Shown: piece by piece, positions 36,402 through 45,577 of the stretch
Layout of the letters: each line of letters starts with the position of its first letter
Position numbering within the stretch: the first letter of the stretch is position 1
From: Acinetobacter sp. ANC 5054
GTDB taxonomy: Bacteria > Pseudomonadota > Gammaproteobacteria > Pseudomonadales > Moraxellaceae
NCBI RefSeq assembly: GCF_002135295.1
Contig: NZ_NEGG01000001.1
Location: 1-64,000 of the forward strand
DNA: 64,000 nt
Direction: 5' to 3'
Made by a program: the position numbers and the translations under genes
The notes under the pieces: model-generated
The model's database searches: none
Seen by the model: the letters and a program-made list of their open reading frames with translations, nothing else
What the model was told of the DNA's origin: nothing

Positions 36402-37337
36402 ATGAGTCAAAAGCCCAAATATCAACCTGGTCAGTTTCAATGGTCTTTCCTACTTCCACAGTATTGGGGAATTTGGATTGGCATTATCTTTCTAATGATT
36501 TTGGCAATTTTACCGTGGGCGATTCAGTATCGACTTGGGCAGTTTTTCGGCTCTGTTGCTTTTAACAATCTCAAATCACGCCGTAAAACTACAATTCGTA
36601 ATTTAGAAGTGTGCTTTCCTGAATGGAGCGCGCAAGAGGTTGAAGCCAATGCTCGACAAGTCTTCATAGATCAAATGATCGGCATTTTTGAAACTTTAAA
36701 CGCATGGTACAGCCCACAATGGTTTAAAGATCGGGTCCAAATTGAAGGCTTAGAACATATCCAAAATACACAGACCAAGGGCCAAGGTATTCTTTTATTA
36801 GGCTTACATTCAACCCTACTGGATGCGGGTGGCTATTTATGTGCTCAATTCTTTGAACCTGATGTGGTATATCGTCCGCAAAATAATCCTTTGCTTGATA
36901 TGTTGATTGTACGTTGTCGAGCAACCATTTACGCCAAGCAAATTGACCATGATGATATGCGTGGGCTCGTTCGCAACCTGAAAAATGGCCATGCGATTTG
37001 GTACAGTCCAGACCAAGATTTTGGACTTAAACAAGGCGTCATGGCACCGTTTTTCGGTACACCTGCGGCAACAGTGACTGCGCATCGTCGTCTAATGAAA
37101 ATCTCAAAAGCCGCTGCAATTCCGCTGTATTTTTATCGTGACGGTGATATTTCAAATCCGCAGTACCGTCTCATCGTTTCACCACCTTTAGAGCATTTTC
37201 CAAGTGAGGATGAAGTTGCTGATGCAACTCGTGTCAATCAAATTATTGAACGCCAACTGCGTATCGCCCCAACCCAATACATGTGGTTCCATCGCCGTTT
37301 TAAAACTCGCCCTCAAGGCTATGAAAAAATTTACTGA
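36402..37337 (+). CDS. LpxL/HtrB-type lipid A lauroyl/palmitoleoyl acyltransferase
   Basis: The enzyme adds a secondary acyl chain to Kdo2-lipid IVA on the inner membrane. The 311-residue product has an N-terminal membrane anchor (about 18-38) and the HX4D motif HSTLLDAGG near residue 133. Family blocks VVYRPQNNPLLDMLI, SPDQDFGLKQGVMAPFFG and MWFHRRFKTRPQG are all present. Whether it is LpxL, LpxM or LpxP is not decided; the sequence is more like LpxL. A glycosyltransferase follows after 34 bases, so the pair may act on lipooligosaccharide. Confidence 0.88.
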   Translation: MSQKPKYQPGQFQWSFLLPQYWGIWIGIIFLMILAILPWAIQYRLGQFFGSVAFNNLKSRRKTTIRNLEVCFPEWSAQEVEANARQVFIDQMIGIFETLNAWYSPQWFKDRVQIEGLEHIQNTQTKGQGILLLGLHSTLLDAGGYLCAQFFEPDVVYRPQNNPLLDMLIVRCRATIYAKQIDHDDMRGLVRNLKNGHAIWYSPDQDFGLKQGVMAPFFGTPAATVTAHRRLMKISKAAAIPLYFYRDGDISNPQYRLIVSPPLEHFPSEDEVADATRVNQIIERQLRIAPTQYMWFHRRFKTRPQGYEKIY

Positions 37338-37371
37338 GTTCAACTCACCGGATAATTAAAAGAGAAATATT

Positions 37372-38472
37372 ATGAAAGTGATGCAGCTTTTACCTGAACT
37401 CAACAGTGGTGGTGTTGAACGTGGAACCTTAGAAATTGCCCGCGCATTGGTTGCAGCAGGACATGAGTCATTAGTGGTGTCGAATGGTGGCCGCATGGTC
37501 AGCCAGCTTGAAGCCGAAGGCTCAACACACCTGACATTGCCTATTCATAAAAAAGCACTATCAAGTTTGTGGCAAATTTGCCCTTTACGAAAACTGATTC
37601 AACAGCAGCAACCCGATATCGTGCATGTCCGTTCACGTGTGCCTGCGTGGTTGACACATTTCGCACTCAAAGGAATTCCAGCTGCCAAGCGCCCCCATTT
37701 GATTTCGACTGTACATGGATTTTATTCCATTAACCGCTACAGCCAGATTATGACCCAAGCGGAAAAAGTCATTGCCGTATCTGATAGCGTGGTGCAATAC
37801 ATCACAGACAACTATAAAAACTGCCCGCCAGAAGATATTGTGCGAATTTATCGTGGCATCGACTCTGCGGCATTTCCACATGGTTATCAACCTTCGGTGC
37901 AATGGTTAAATCAAACTTTCAAAGATTTTCCTGAACTCGAAAATAAATTTCTGATTTGCTTGCCTGGCCGTATTACTCGCCTCAAAGGGCATGAAACACT
38001 CATTGACTTAATGCAGCAGTTGCATCACCAATACCCGAACTTGCATGCCATTGTGGTGGGTGGAGCCGATCCGAAAAAAGCTGCCTATTTACAAGAAATG
38101 CAAAACAACATACAGGCTAAAAATTTAGCAGATCGCATAACCTTTGTCGGTCACCGCTCAGATATTCGTGAATGGTTAGCTTTTAGTGATGTGGTTTTAT
38201 CGCTTTCTAGTCAAGCGGAAACATTTGGTCGTACCGCATTAGAAGCGCTTTCAGTTGGTACGCCTGTCATTGGTTGGAACCGTGGCGGAGTTGCAGAAAT
38301 TTTGTCACGACTCTATCCACAAGGCTTAATTACGGTGGATGATCAAAGCGCATTGCAAGCGACTGTGAAAAAGCATATCGATACACCTCAGCAGGTTGAA
38401 CCTGTGCAAGCGTTCAGCTTAAAAGAGATGTGTGATCAAACTTTGGCTGTATATCAACAGATCGTAAAATAA
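37372..38472 (+). CDS. Family 4 glycosyltransferase (probable lipooligosaccharide core)
   Basis: A 366-residue GT-B enzyme. The N-terminal lobe starts MKVMQLLPELNSGGVERGTLEIAR, with the loop that binds the acceptor, and continues HVRSRVPAW and STVHGFYS. The donor site has LPGRITRLKGHETLI and the ExxxxxxxE motif in AETFGRTALEALSVGTPV. Such enzymes move a sugar, usually from a nucleotide sugar, to lipid A core or capsule. Adjacent to the LpxL-type gene with short spacing. The sugar is unknown. Confidence 0.87.
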   Translation: MKVMQLLPELNSGGVERGTLEIARALVAAGHESLVVSNGGRMVSQLEAEGSTHLTLPIHKKALSSLWQICPLRKLIQQQQPDIVHVRSRVPAWLTHFALKGIPAAKRPHLISTVHGFYSINRYSQIMTQAEKVIAVSDSVVQYITDNYKNCPPEDIVRIYRGIDSAAFPHGYQPSVQWLNQTFKDFPELENKFLICLPGRITRLKGHETLIDLMQQLHHQYPNLHAIVVGGADPKKAAYLQEMQNNIQAKNLADRITFVGHRSDIREWLAFSDVVLSLSSQAETFGRTALEALSVGTPVIGWNRGGVAEILSRLYPQGLITVDDQSALQATVKKHIDTPQQVEPVQAFSLKEMCDQTLAVYQQIVK

Positions 38473-38533
38473 AGTGAATGAATGTTCTTTCGTCTATGAA
38501 CTCACCAGAGTGTCATAGAAGGAGGATTGTCAT

Positions 38534-38839
38534 CTAACTCTTCCACACGCGATAACGTGCCATGAACCATAACAACAATGGCAACAGCAGCATATGTACA
38601 ATGTGCTGCAAGCTTTGACCAATACGCCAATAGCCACGATCTAAAATATCATGTCGGGCATTAAACAGCTCACTACCCACAGCAACGATGAGCACCGCCC
38701 AAATCGCATAATTAGATTTCAACTGCCGCTGATGACAAAACGCGACAAGAAAGAAAATAATTAAACCCAGATAAATAGAAAAAGCGTCGCTAGATAAATG
38801 AGTGATCTGTAATAATTTCTGGTGCCATTCGGACAGCAT
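38534..38839 (-). CDS. Small membrane protein (function unknown)
   Basis: The 101-residue protein has three hydrophobic segments and ends with LWFMARYRVWKS, basic. The motif ELFNARHDILDRGYWRIGQSL between helices two and three is polar and might be functional; nothing is recognised in it. I use the ATG at 38839, which is preceded by AAGAGAGCTTCT, not the longer frame starting at 38923. It is convergent with the glycosyltransferase gene and stands alone. Confidence 0.6.
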   Translation of the reverse strand: MLSEWHQKLLQITHLSSDAFSIYLGLIIFFLVAFCHQRQLKSNYAIWAVLIVAVGSELFNARHDILDRGYWRIGQSLQHIVHMLLLPLLLWFMARYRVWKS

Positions 38840-39205
38840 AGAAGCTCTCTTAAATTCATTTTTTGTTGGATATATTTTTTTCTTGAGCTCAGGATATAAA
38901 GAAAATACAGAAAAGAAAAGCAAAATATCGACCGCGCAAATAAAGCAAACCCGAGTTCTGCATCCTGCAAAACTCGGGTCTATGAGGTTGTGCTTTCACA
39001 AGTATTTTTTATTTTATATTGGCTTTCCTTACCTGCATCCTATCCGTGATGCTTCCAACGGCTTCGTCTTCCATAGTGGGATATTCCATTCCCATTCCAT
39101 TTGCCGATGAACAAAGAATAAGTCAATACTGTTGACCTGACCATTCGTCAGAAGCCGAAAGCTTTGTAAGCCATTTCTTACACTTTTCTCTTAAATCAAC
39201 AATTA
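38840..39205. other. Gene-free stretch with a hairpin
   Basis: I see no supportable gene in these 366 bases. ACCCGAGTT (38949-38957) and AACTCGGGT (38971-38979) pair across a 13-base loop that itself contains TGCA twice. On the minus strand it could end transcription from the exonuclease-type gene about 230 bases upstream, but T-rich sequence after it is weak. The rest is featureless. Confidence 0.5.
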
Positions 39206-40333
39206 CTAGACACTTTCGCCCCCATTTTTATAGTCACGGGCAATTTCATCTGTGACAGTTTTCTCTTCTTTTTCAGCCTTTTCTATCCCTTCTTGTATGG
39301 CTTCTTGCGCTTCTTGCTCATCTTCATCCGTTTGCTCTAGCTCTTCCTGAATCTGATCGAATACGCGTCCAGTTTGCAAAACCACATACACAGGAAAATG
39401 ATCTGATCCCATATGGGGTAATCGCTCCATATGAACTAAGGCAAAATCGGTGCTGTGAAAAATATGATCTAGAGACCAACGCAATAGAGGAAAATCAGCA
39501 TGAAAAGTATTCACAAAATGTCGTCCAACACGTGGATCAAGTAAACCACTAATGCGTTGAAATAATCGAGTGGTACGTGACCAAGCGACATCGTTCAAGT
39601 CTCCCATCACGATACAACTTTCATCAATATCTTTAATTTGATCACCCACAATCAACAGCTCGGCATCACGTAAAGTTGAGTCTTTCGCTTCAGTTGGGCT
39701 CGGCGGTTTCGGGTGCAAACAATACAATTGAACTTGATTACCTGAAGGCAAAGTCACCCGTGTATGAATAGAAGGAATTTCATCACTTAAGATGAATTTG
39801 ACTTCGGTTTCAGTCAATTCCAACTTACTGTACAAATGCATCCCATATAGATTATCAAGCGGTACAGGTACACGATGAGGATAATCCGACTCGATCACCG
39901 AAAGTTCATTTTGCCACGTTTGATCGGTCTCTAAAGTGAGCACCAAATCTGGTTGATGCTTTTGAATGAGATCAATCAGTAAATGATATTTCGTGTTTGG
40001 TGTCAGTACATTAGAAACAATCAGTGATATCTGCTTATCCTTATTTAACTGTGATGCTTTGACCTGCTTGACTTGTTTTTTCCAAAAGAAGGTATAAGGC
40101 AAGACCATTTTCAACTGAAAAGCCAAAGCTGCGATCAGGCCAATTAAAATTAGCTTCCGCACCCAATCCCATTCTGCATTCCAAAAGATTAGAAAAACAA
40201 AAGCCACCAGCCCCACTGCTAAAATCTGCAAGCGGGGAAAATCTGAGCCGCGAAACCACCATTCATCTCGTGGGATTAACGACCAAAAAGACAGCCATAT
40301 GACGATACCCGCGAATATTTCAATCCAAATCAT
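39206..40333 (-). CDS. Endonuclease/exonuclease/phosphatase family protein, membrane-anchored
   Basis: The 375-residue protein has three N-terminal membrane helices (to about residue 85), then an EEP domain at about 100-325. Its active-site blocks are ISLIVSNVLTPN, LVLTLETDQTW (the acidic metal ligand), YCLHPKPP, VMGDLNDVAWS and the C-terminal MGSDHFPV. A Glu-rich acidic tail of about 50 residues (DQIQEELEQTDEDEQEAQEA) follows, rich in coiled-coil character. EEP enzymes include nucleases and inositol-type phosphatases; which this is cannot be told. The domain should face the periplasm if the count of helices is odd. Confidence 0.82.
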   Translation of the reverse strand: MIWIEIFAGIVIWLSFWSLIPRDEWWFRGSDFPRLQILAVGLVAFVFLIFWNAEWDWVRKLILIGLIAALAFQLKMVLPYTFFWKKQVKQVKASQLNKDKQISLIVSNVLTPNTKYHLLIDLIQKHQPDLVLTLETDQTWQNELSVIESDYPHRVPVPLDNLYGMHLYSKLELTETEVKFILSDEIPSIHTRVTLPSGNQVQLYCLHPKPPSPTEAKDSTLRDAELLIVGDQIKDIDESCIVMGDLNDVAWSRTTRLFQRISGLLDPRVGRHFVNTFHADFPLLRWSLDHIFHSTDFALVHMERLPHMGSDHFPVYVVLQTGRVFDQIQEELEQTDEDEQEAQEAIQEGIEKAEKEEKTVTDEIARDYKNGGESV

Positions 40334-40517
40334 GCTGCCTCCTTTTATATTCTTAATTTTTTATTGATTCATAAATTTATATCAGTTTTGCATGTAACAT
40401 AAACAAGATATATTGCACAATATTATTGGTGTTTTCATTATGTAGCGCTTGCAGTTATGCGCCCTTTTGGTACACTCGAACCCCCTTTTATTTTTTAACG
40501 CACCGAGGCAAAGTGAC

Positions 40518-41636
40518 ATGAAAGTAGGTCTGGTCGGTTGGCGCGGGATGGTTGGTTCCGTCCTTATGCAACGTATGGTTGAAGAAAACGATTTTGCTCA
40601 TTTTGAGCCGTTTTATTTCTCTACCAGTAATGCAGGTGGTGAAGCCCCTGCGTTTGGTGGTAAGACTGCCCCAGCACTTATGGATGCATCAGACATTAAC
40701 AGTCTGAAGCAAATGGATGTCATTATTACCTGCCAAGGTGGCGATTATACGACTGAAGTATTCCCTAAGCTTAAAGCTGAAGGTTGGAACGGTTACTGGA
40801 TCGATGCTGCATCTACCCTACGTATGGATGATGAAGCGATTATCGTCCTTGACCCAGTCAACATGAACGTGATCAAAGACGGTTTAGTGAAAGGCACGAA
40901 AACTTTCGTGGGCGGTAACTGTACTGTTTCATTGATGTTAATGGGCTTAGGCGGTCTATTCCAGAACAATCTTGTGGAATGGGCAACATCGATGACGTAT
41001 CAAGCTGCATCAGGTGCAGGCGCGCAAAATATGCGTGAATTGATCTCAGGCATGGGCTACCTTTACAACAACACTAAAGATTTGTTGGATGATCCACGTT
41101 CTCCAATTTTAGATATCGATTCTAAAATTGCAGAATTACAACGTGGTGAAGGCTTCCCAGCTGCAAACTTTGGCGTGCCTTTAGCAGGCTCACTCATTCC
41201 TTACATCGACAAACAACTTGAAAGCGGTCAGTCGAAAGAAGAATGGAAAGGTCAAGTTGAAACCAACAAGATCTTGGGCAACCAACAAATCGTTCCTATC
41301 GATGGTCACTGTGTTCGTATTGGCGCAATGCGTTGCCATTCACAAGCGTTGACTTTGAAACTACGTAAAGACGTTCCTTTAGATGAAATCGAAGATATCA
41401 TCGCAAGTGCAAACGACTGGTCTAAAGTGGTTCCAAATACACGTGAAGCGTCGATGACTGACCTCACTCCAGTTGCAGTAACAGGGACTTTATCTGTACC
41501 TGTAGGCCGTCTACGTAAACTCAACATGGGTAAAGAATACCTAGGTGCATTTACCGTAGGTGACCAATTACTTTGGGGTGCGGCTGAACCTTTACGTCGT
41601 ATGCTCCGAATTCTGATCGATTATAAAAATGCTTAA
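40518..41636 (+). CDS. asd: Aspartate-semialdehyde dehydrogenase
   Basis: Asd reduces aspartyl phosphate to aspartate semialdehyde, the branch point to lysine/diaminopimelate, threonine and methionine. The 372-residue product starts [20 protein letters not shown] (NADP site) and carries the active Cys in GGNCTVSLM near residue 135 and the substrate block [18 protein letters not shown]. The longer frame to 40449 is not needed. A terminator follows. In Pseudomonas aeruginosa asd lies next to fimV and truA, as here. Confidence 0.96.
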   Translation: MKVGLVGWRGMVGSVLMQRMVEENDFAHFEPFYFSTSNAGGEAPAFGGKTAPALMDASDINSLKQMDVIITCQGGDYTTEVFPKLKAEGWNGYWIDAASTLRMDDEAIIVLDPVNMNVIKDGLVKGTKTFVGGNCTVSLMLMGLGGLFQNNLVEWATSMTYQAASGAGAQNMRELISGMGYLYNNTKDLLDDPRSPILDIDSKIAELQRGEGFPAANFGVPLAGSLIPYIDKQLESGQSKEEWKGQVETNKILGNQQIVPIDGHCVRIGAMRCHSQALTLKLRKDVPLDEIEDIIASANDWSKVVPNTREASMTDLTPVAVTGTLSVPVGRLRKLNMGKEYLGAFTVGDQLLWGAAEPLRRMLRILIDYKNA

Positions 41637-41660
41637 GTATTTTTAAATCTATGAATAAGA

Positions 41661-41687
41661 AGCCGATCACAATTGATCGGCTTTTTT
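41661..41687 (+). terminator. Terminator of asd
   Basis: AGCCGATCA / TGATCGGCT nine-pair stem, CAAT loop, then six T. Confidence 0.9.
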
Positions 41688-41779
41688 ATGTAACTATCGT
41701 GTAAGTATTTTACAATTCTGCGACAAGTCGCTAATCTATAATTTTCGCCATGCGACATATATTCGAGCTAAAGATTAAG

Positions 41780-43195
41780 ATGACCGTATATAACAAATTA
41801 AAGATCGCCATTTTAGCCGTTATTGCTTCTCAAAACATTCATGCGATCAATATTGATCCTGTCCAAGTACAGTCAGCACCTGGGGAGTTGCTGTATGCAG
41901 AGATCCATTTTCGCAATTCAGATACATCTGTACCCCTAAATGCAAGTTTAGCCAGTGCAGAAGATTTACACAGCATGGGTACAGGTCACCAACCACCAGG
42001 CCATCTGAACTTTTTTACTCGCCGTGATGGCGCAGGCAATGGTGTGATTACCATCACCTCTTCACGTCCAGTCACAGATGCTGAACTCAATTTCATTGTA
42101 AATATCAAAGAAGGCAATGCATCTCGCCTACAGGCGATTAAAACGCCACTGAAACGTAGTACACCGAGTTCAAATGCCAATATCACACGAAGTAACGAGC
42201 GTCCATTAGCACCAGTAATTATCGTCAATGAAAAAGATATTGCCTTAAATTTACCCGTAAGTACGCTGTATACTGCGAAACCAGTTATTTCAACAGAAAC
42301 ACCATTATTATTAAGCTCAAAAATGCCACCCAAATTGGCACAACTTCCAACGTCATCCACACCCGTTGCGATTGAACCGTCAGCACATGTACAGAACTAT
42401 TCCGTTGCTGTCCCTAATCAAAACAGTGCAGCAAATAACGTAGCAACACCAGCACAAACTCAAACAGCAGCAGTTAACCCTTCACAAGCCAATACAGCAT
42501 CGAAATCAAATCAGATGTCTTCTGCTTCTGTTTCGCAAGACCCACTGGCCAAGAAATATGCTGAAGAAGTGGCTGCTAAAGGCCTAGAAAAAACAGTAAA
42601 TCAAACGCCACTTTCTGCACGGGCACCCGAATCTGTACCAACAGCGGCACAAACAACAACGAAATATGTCGTGCAATCCAATGAAAGCTTATGGGGAATT
42701 GCCTCTCTTATTGCAGCCGAACAAAACCGCCCAGTTTCAGATGTAATGAAACAAATCAAAACCAGCAATGAACATGCATTTATTCAAGGTGATGTGAATC
42801 GTTTACGTCGCGGTGCGGCTTTAAATTTAAATGGGGCAAAGCCATCAAAACAGCCAGAAAAAATCTCTGCAGCTGAACTTGCAAAAGCCCCATCAAATCA
42901 ATCTGGCAAGACCAAGTACCGTTTGAACCAAGCTGAAATGAGCTTAGTCGCAGAGAAAGCAAAAGATTCAACTCCAGCTTCTGCAAACAGTGCGGCAGAA
43001 AAAAACAAAACATCGAACGAGTTATCATTAAAAGTTATGACATCTCGTGAAAAAACCGTTAAATTACAGAGAAACGTAACTCAATTAGAATTGGCACTAA
43101 ATCAAAAGGATCACAGAATTCAACTATTAAATGCGCGTCTAGCTCAATTGCAACAACAATTGAAAGCTCAACAAGCAGATAAACGAAGCCAATAG
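41780..43195 (+). CDS. fimV: FimV/HubP-like protein, N-terminal (periplasmic) half
   Basis: FimV/HubP is a polar landmark protein needed for type IV pili and twitching. This 471-residue ORF has a signal peptide (MTVYNKLKIAILAVIASQ..HA), the FimV N-terminal domain (DPVQVQSAPGELLYAEIHF, then GHLNFFTRRDGAGN), a low-complexity Thr/Ala/Pro/Gln region, a LysM-like domain (KYVVQSNESLWGIASLIAAEQ near 300), and a coiled coil at the end (LELALNQKDHRIQLLNARL). It then stops, with no membrane helix. The next ORF holds the missing helix and cytoplasmic part. I start at Met 41780 rather than 41750 because the signal peptide begins there; ribosome sites are weak for both. Confidence 0.8.
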   Translation: MTVYNKLKIAILAVIASQNIHAINIDPVQVQSAPGELLYAEIHFRNSDTSVPLNASLASAEDLHSMGTGHQPPGHLNFFTRRDGAGNGVITITSSRPVTDAELNFIVNIKEGNASRLQAIKTPLKRSTPSSNANITRSNERPLAPVIIVNEKDIALNLPVSTLYTAKPVISTETPLLLSSKMPPKLAQLPTSSTPVAIEPSAHVQNYSVAVPNQNSAANNVATPAQTQTAAVNPSQANTASKSNQMSSASVSQDPLAKKYAEEVAAKGLEKTVNQTPLSARAPESVPTAAQTTTKYVVQSNESLWGIASLIAAEQNRPVSDVMKQIKTSNEHAFIQGDVNRLRRGAALNLNGAKPSKQPEKISAAELAKAPSNQSGKTKYRLNQAEMSLVAEKAKDSTPASANSAAEKNKTSNELSLKVMTSREKTVKLQRNVTQLELALNQKDHRIQLLNARLAQLQQQLKAQQADKRSQ

Positions 43196-43268
43196 ACTAA
43201 AACGTTACACATGATGATTTTATAGGGAAGAGTGCACTTTTATCACTCTATCTCCAAGGGGTTAAAAC

Positions 43269-44549
43269 ATGCTGATTTATGTGATTCCATTAGTGATCTT
43301 AGTGATCGTTTTGGTGATTTTTAACAAACGCCAAAAAACGCAAGAATCAGATAAAACCAAAACTACACCAACCAAGTCTAAAAAATCAGCTGCATCATCA
43401 AAAGTTACAGCAAATAAAACTCAGGTTGTTGAAAGTTCGCTAGTCGAGAAAAAGCCGACAACTGCATTAACTGCAGAAACACGTAATAAAATTGAAATGT
43501 TGATCGCAGAACGTAATTTCTTCTCTGCTGAAGCACAAATCAACCAATCTTTAAAACGTGATAATTCTCAGCATGAGCTGTATCTTTATCTCCTTGATAT
43601 TCATATTCTGCAAAAAGATGAATTTGCAATCAGCCAACTTTTAAGTCATATCCGCTCACTCGAATTAGATGACATTCTTGAGCAAGCTGAGGCTAAAAAA
43701 GCTGAGTTTGAAAACTCTCAAAATGTAACAGATGATGCAGTCACTTTCGTTTCGCTAGTCACTGAAGAATCACCTGTCGCAGCACAAAGTAACTCTGCAT
43801 TTGATGCTTTAATTGACAATACAACGCCTGCACCAGTTGAAGCAAAAGTTGAAGAAATTAAACCTCTGGATTTTAATTTCACTTCTACACCTAAAATTAC
43901 AGAAGAAACACCTGCACCAGAAGCAAACGTCGTAGAGAGTAAAGCTGTAGAATTTGATTCATTTTCAGTTCAACCTAAAATTGAAGAAGACCAAACACCT
44001 GTTGAAACTCCAGCTACTAGCGAAATCAAGCCTCTCGATTTTTCAATGGACTTTGCGCCAGCTGCAGATAAACCTACAGATGTTGTAGTAGAAACTGAAG
44101 TTGCTGAAAAAATTGAGCCCCTAGATTTCTCATTTACGACAGATATTCCAGCCAAAGAAGAAAGTGCTGCTGAAACACCTGCATTGAATTTTGATTTAGG
44201 CTCATTTGATACCGCTAAAACTGAAGAAGCTGCCGCACCTAGCGTTGATTTTAATTTAGATACGCTCAATGAAAAACCAGCAGCGCCTGCCTCTACGGGT
44301 GTCAATTTTGATATTAGTGGTATCAGCGCACAGACCACCTCAGCGACAGATCAAAATGATCCATTGGTTCAATCTTTCCCTGAATTGGTTAACATCAATG
44401 AAGCTGCGTTAAATATTGAATTGGCTGAGCAATATATCAAACTCGGTCTATATGAAGCTGCACGTGAATTATTGACAGAAAAGGAAGCTGAATTTTCTGC
44501 TGAACAACGCCAACAAGCAGAACAGTTACTGAATCAAATCGCTTCTTAA
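43269..44549 (+). CDS. FimV/HubP-like protein, membrane and cytoplasmic half
   Basis: The 426-residue ORF opens with a membrane helix (LIYVIPLVILVIVLVIF), continues with a Lys-rich stretch, a helical TPR-like part (residues 70-150), an acidic low-complexity region with repeated PLDF motifs (residues 190-340), and ends in FPELVNINEAALNIELAEQY..YEAARELL..EQLLNQIAS, the C-terminal helix pair of FimV. It has a separate ribosome site (CCAAGGGGTTAAAAC) and starts 73 bases after the preceding stop. Together the two ORFs equal one FimV. In other bacteria this half acts in the cytoplasm at the pole. Confidence 0.8.
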   Translation: MLIYVIPLVILVIVLVIFNKRQKTQESDKTKTTPTKSKKSAASSKVTANKTQVVESSLVEKKPTTALTAETRNKIEMLIAERNFFSAEAQINQSLKRDNSQHELYLYLLDIHILQKDEFAISQLLSHIRSLELDDILEQAEAKKAEFENSQNVTDDAVTFVSLVTEESPVAAQSNSAFDALIDNTTPAPVEAKVEEIKPLDFNFTSTPKITEETPAPEANVVESKAVEFDSFSVQPKIEEDQTPVETPATSEIKPLDFSMDFAPAADKPTDVVVETEVAEKIEPLDFSFTTDIPAKEESAAETPALNFDLGSFDTAKTEEAAAPSVDFNLDTLNEKPAAPASTGVNFDISGISAQTTSATDQNDPLVQSFPELVNINEAALNIELAEQYIKLGLYEAARELLTEKEAEFSAEQRQQAEQLLNQIAS

Positions 44550-44567
44550 CGTAAAGCACTTTAAAAT

Positions 44568-44595
44568 AAAGCAGTCTTCTATGGCTGCTTTTTTT
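44568..44595 (+). terminator. Terminator of the fimV locus
   Basis: AAAGCAG / CTGCTTT stem with a ten-base loop and T run. The asparaginase gene starts immediately after the T run. Confidence 0.75.
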
Positions 44596-44598
44596 ATG

Positions 44599-45561
44599 AT
44601 GAAAAAAATTGCTTTAATTTATATGGGTGGAACGTTTGGTTGTATCGGTGAACCACTTAGTCCAATGCCCGCAGATACTTTTCTGCCAAAATTATCACAT
44701 GTGCTGCCCCTCGACATGCATATCGACTGTTTTGTCGCCCCTGCCATTCGTGACAGTAGTGCCTGTACAGCATCGGACTGGTTAGCGCTGATTCAGCAAA
44801 TTCAAGCCCTACAATTAAAGCAATATCAACATTTCGTCATCATTCATGGCACAGACACCTTAAGCTATGCCAGTGCAGTCTTAGCTCAATTTATCGGGCA
44901 ATCTGCACATGTTGTGCTCACAGGCAGTCAATATCCCTTACTCAATATTCAAGGCGATAATACGCGGGAATTCACCGATGCCATTGATAACTTAAATTTC
45001 GCCTTAAATGCCGTGGTGAAATCATCTGTTGGTGTTTATCTGGCATTTCGCCATCAACTTATTCATGGTCAATCTGCATTAAAGGTACACACGACTGAAC
45101 TGCGTGCCTTTGAGGGTCTAGATGCCAATCATGAAATTCAGCAAGTTTTAGCACCATATATCGTACAAGAGTCAGATCTAGCACAAAGTGCTCAGTTTAA
45201 CTGCTTAAGCATCATGTGGCAGCCGCTCTCACCCGAATTACAAGTTCAAAACCTACGTAACCTCCTTGTTCATTTGCCACATGTACTTATCCTGCAAGGT
45301 TTTGGTACAGGAAATATTGCTGTAAATGCTGACCTCATTAATACCTTAAAAGAAATTCAACAACATGGCTGTGCTGTTGTACTGAGTACGCAAGTCAGTT
45401 TTGGTGGCATTGACCAGCGCTATGCTGTCAGTTCTTGGATTCAAGACAGTGGCCTCTTTCTCAGCAATTGCATGGGACATGCAGATCTATATGCCAAATG
45501 CTTAAAAATGTATTTACAATACGGCAGCGCAGCAAATTGGGCTACGCATTGGAACGATTAA
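44599..45561 (+). CDS. L-asparaginase family protein
   Basis: The 320-residue protein hydrolyses asparagine to aspartate and ammonia. The first catalytic Thr lies in IYMGGTFG (Thr12); the second Thr-Asp pair is in IIHGTDTLSYASAVLA near residue 85, and VVLTGSQYPLL and QGDNTREFTDAIDNL follow. No signal peptide, so it is a cytoplasmic form. ATG 44599 is chosen by homology (MKKIALIYMGGT); ATG 44596 is nearly as good. No ribosome site is visible because the fimV terminator lies just upstream. truA follows after 16 bases. Confidence 0.88.
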   Translation: MKKIALIYMGGTFGCIGEPLSPMPADTFLPKLSHVLPLDMHIDCFVAPAIRDSSACTASDWLALIQQIQALQLKQYQHFVIIHGTDTLSYASAVLAQFIGQSAHVVLTGSQYPLLNIQGDNTREFTDAIDNLNFALNAVVKSSVGVYLAFRHQLIHGQSALKVHTTELRAFEGLDANHEIQQVLAPYIVQESDLAQSAQFNCLSIMWQPLSPELQVQNLRNLLVHLPHVLILQGFGTGNIAVNADLINTLKEIQQHGCAVVLSTQVSFGGIDQRYAVSSWIQDSGLFLSNCMGHADLYAKCLKMYLQYGSAANWATHWND

Positions 45562-45577
45562 GTCTTTTGAGGTAACT

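Noticed and set aside
43196..43268. Sequencing frameshift as the cause of the split fimV
   Set aside because: The two ORFs are separated by a 73-base gap with a hairpin and an independent AAGGGG ribosome site, which a single-base error would not produce; it still deserves comparison with relatives.
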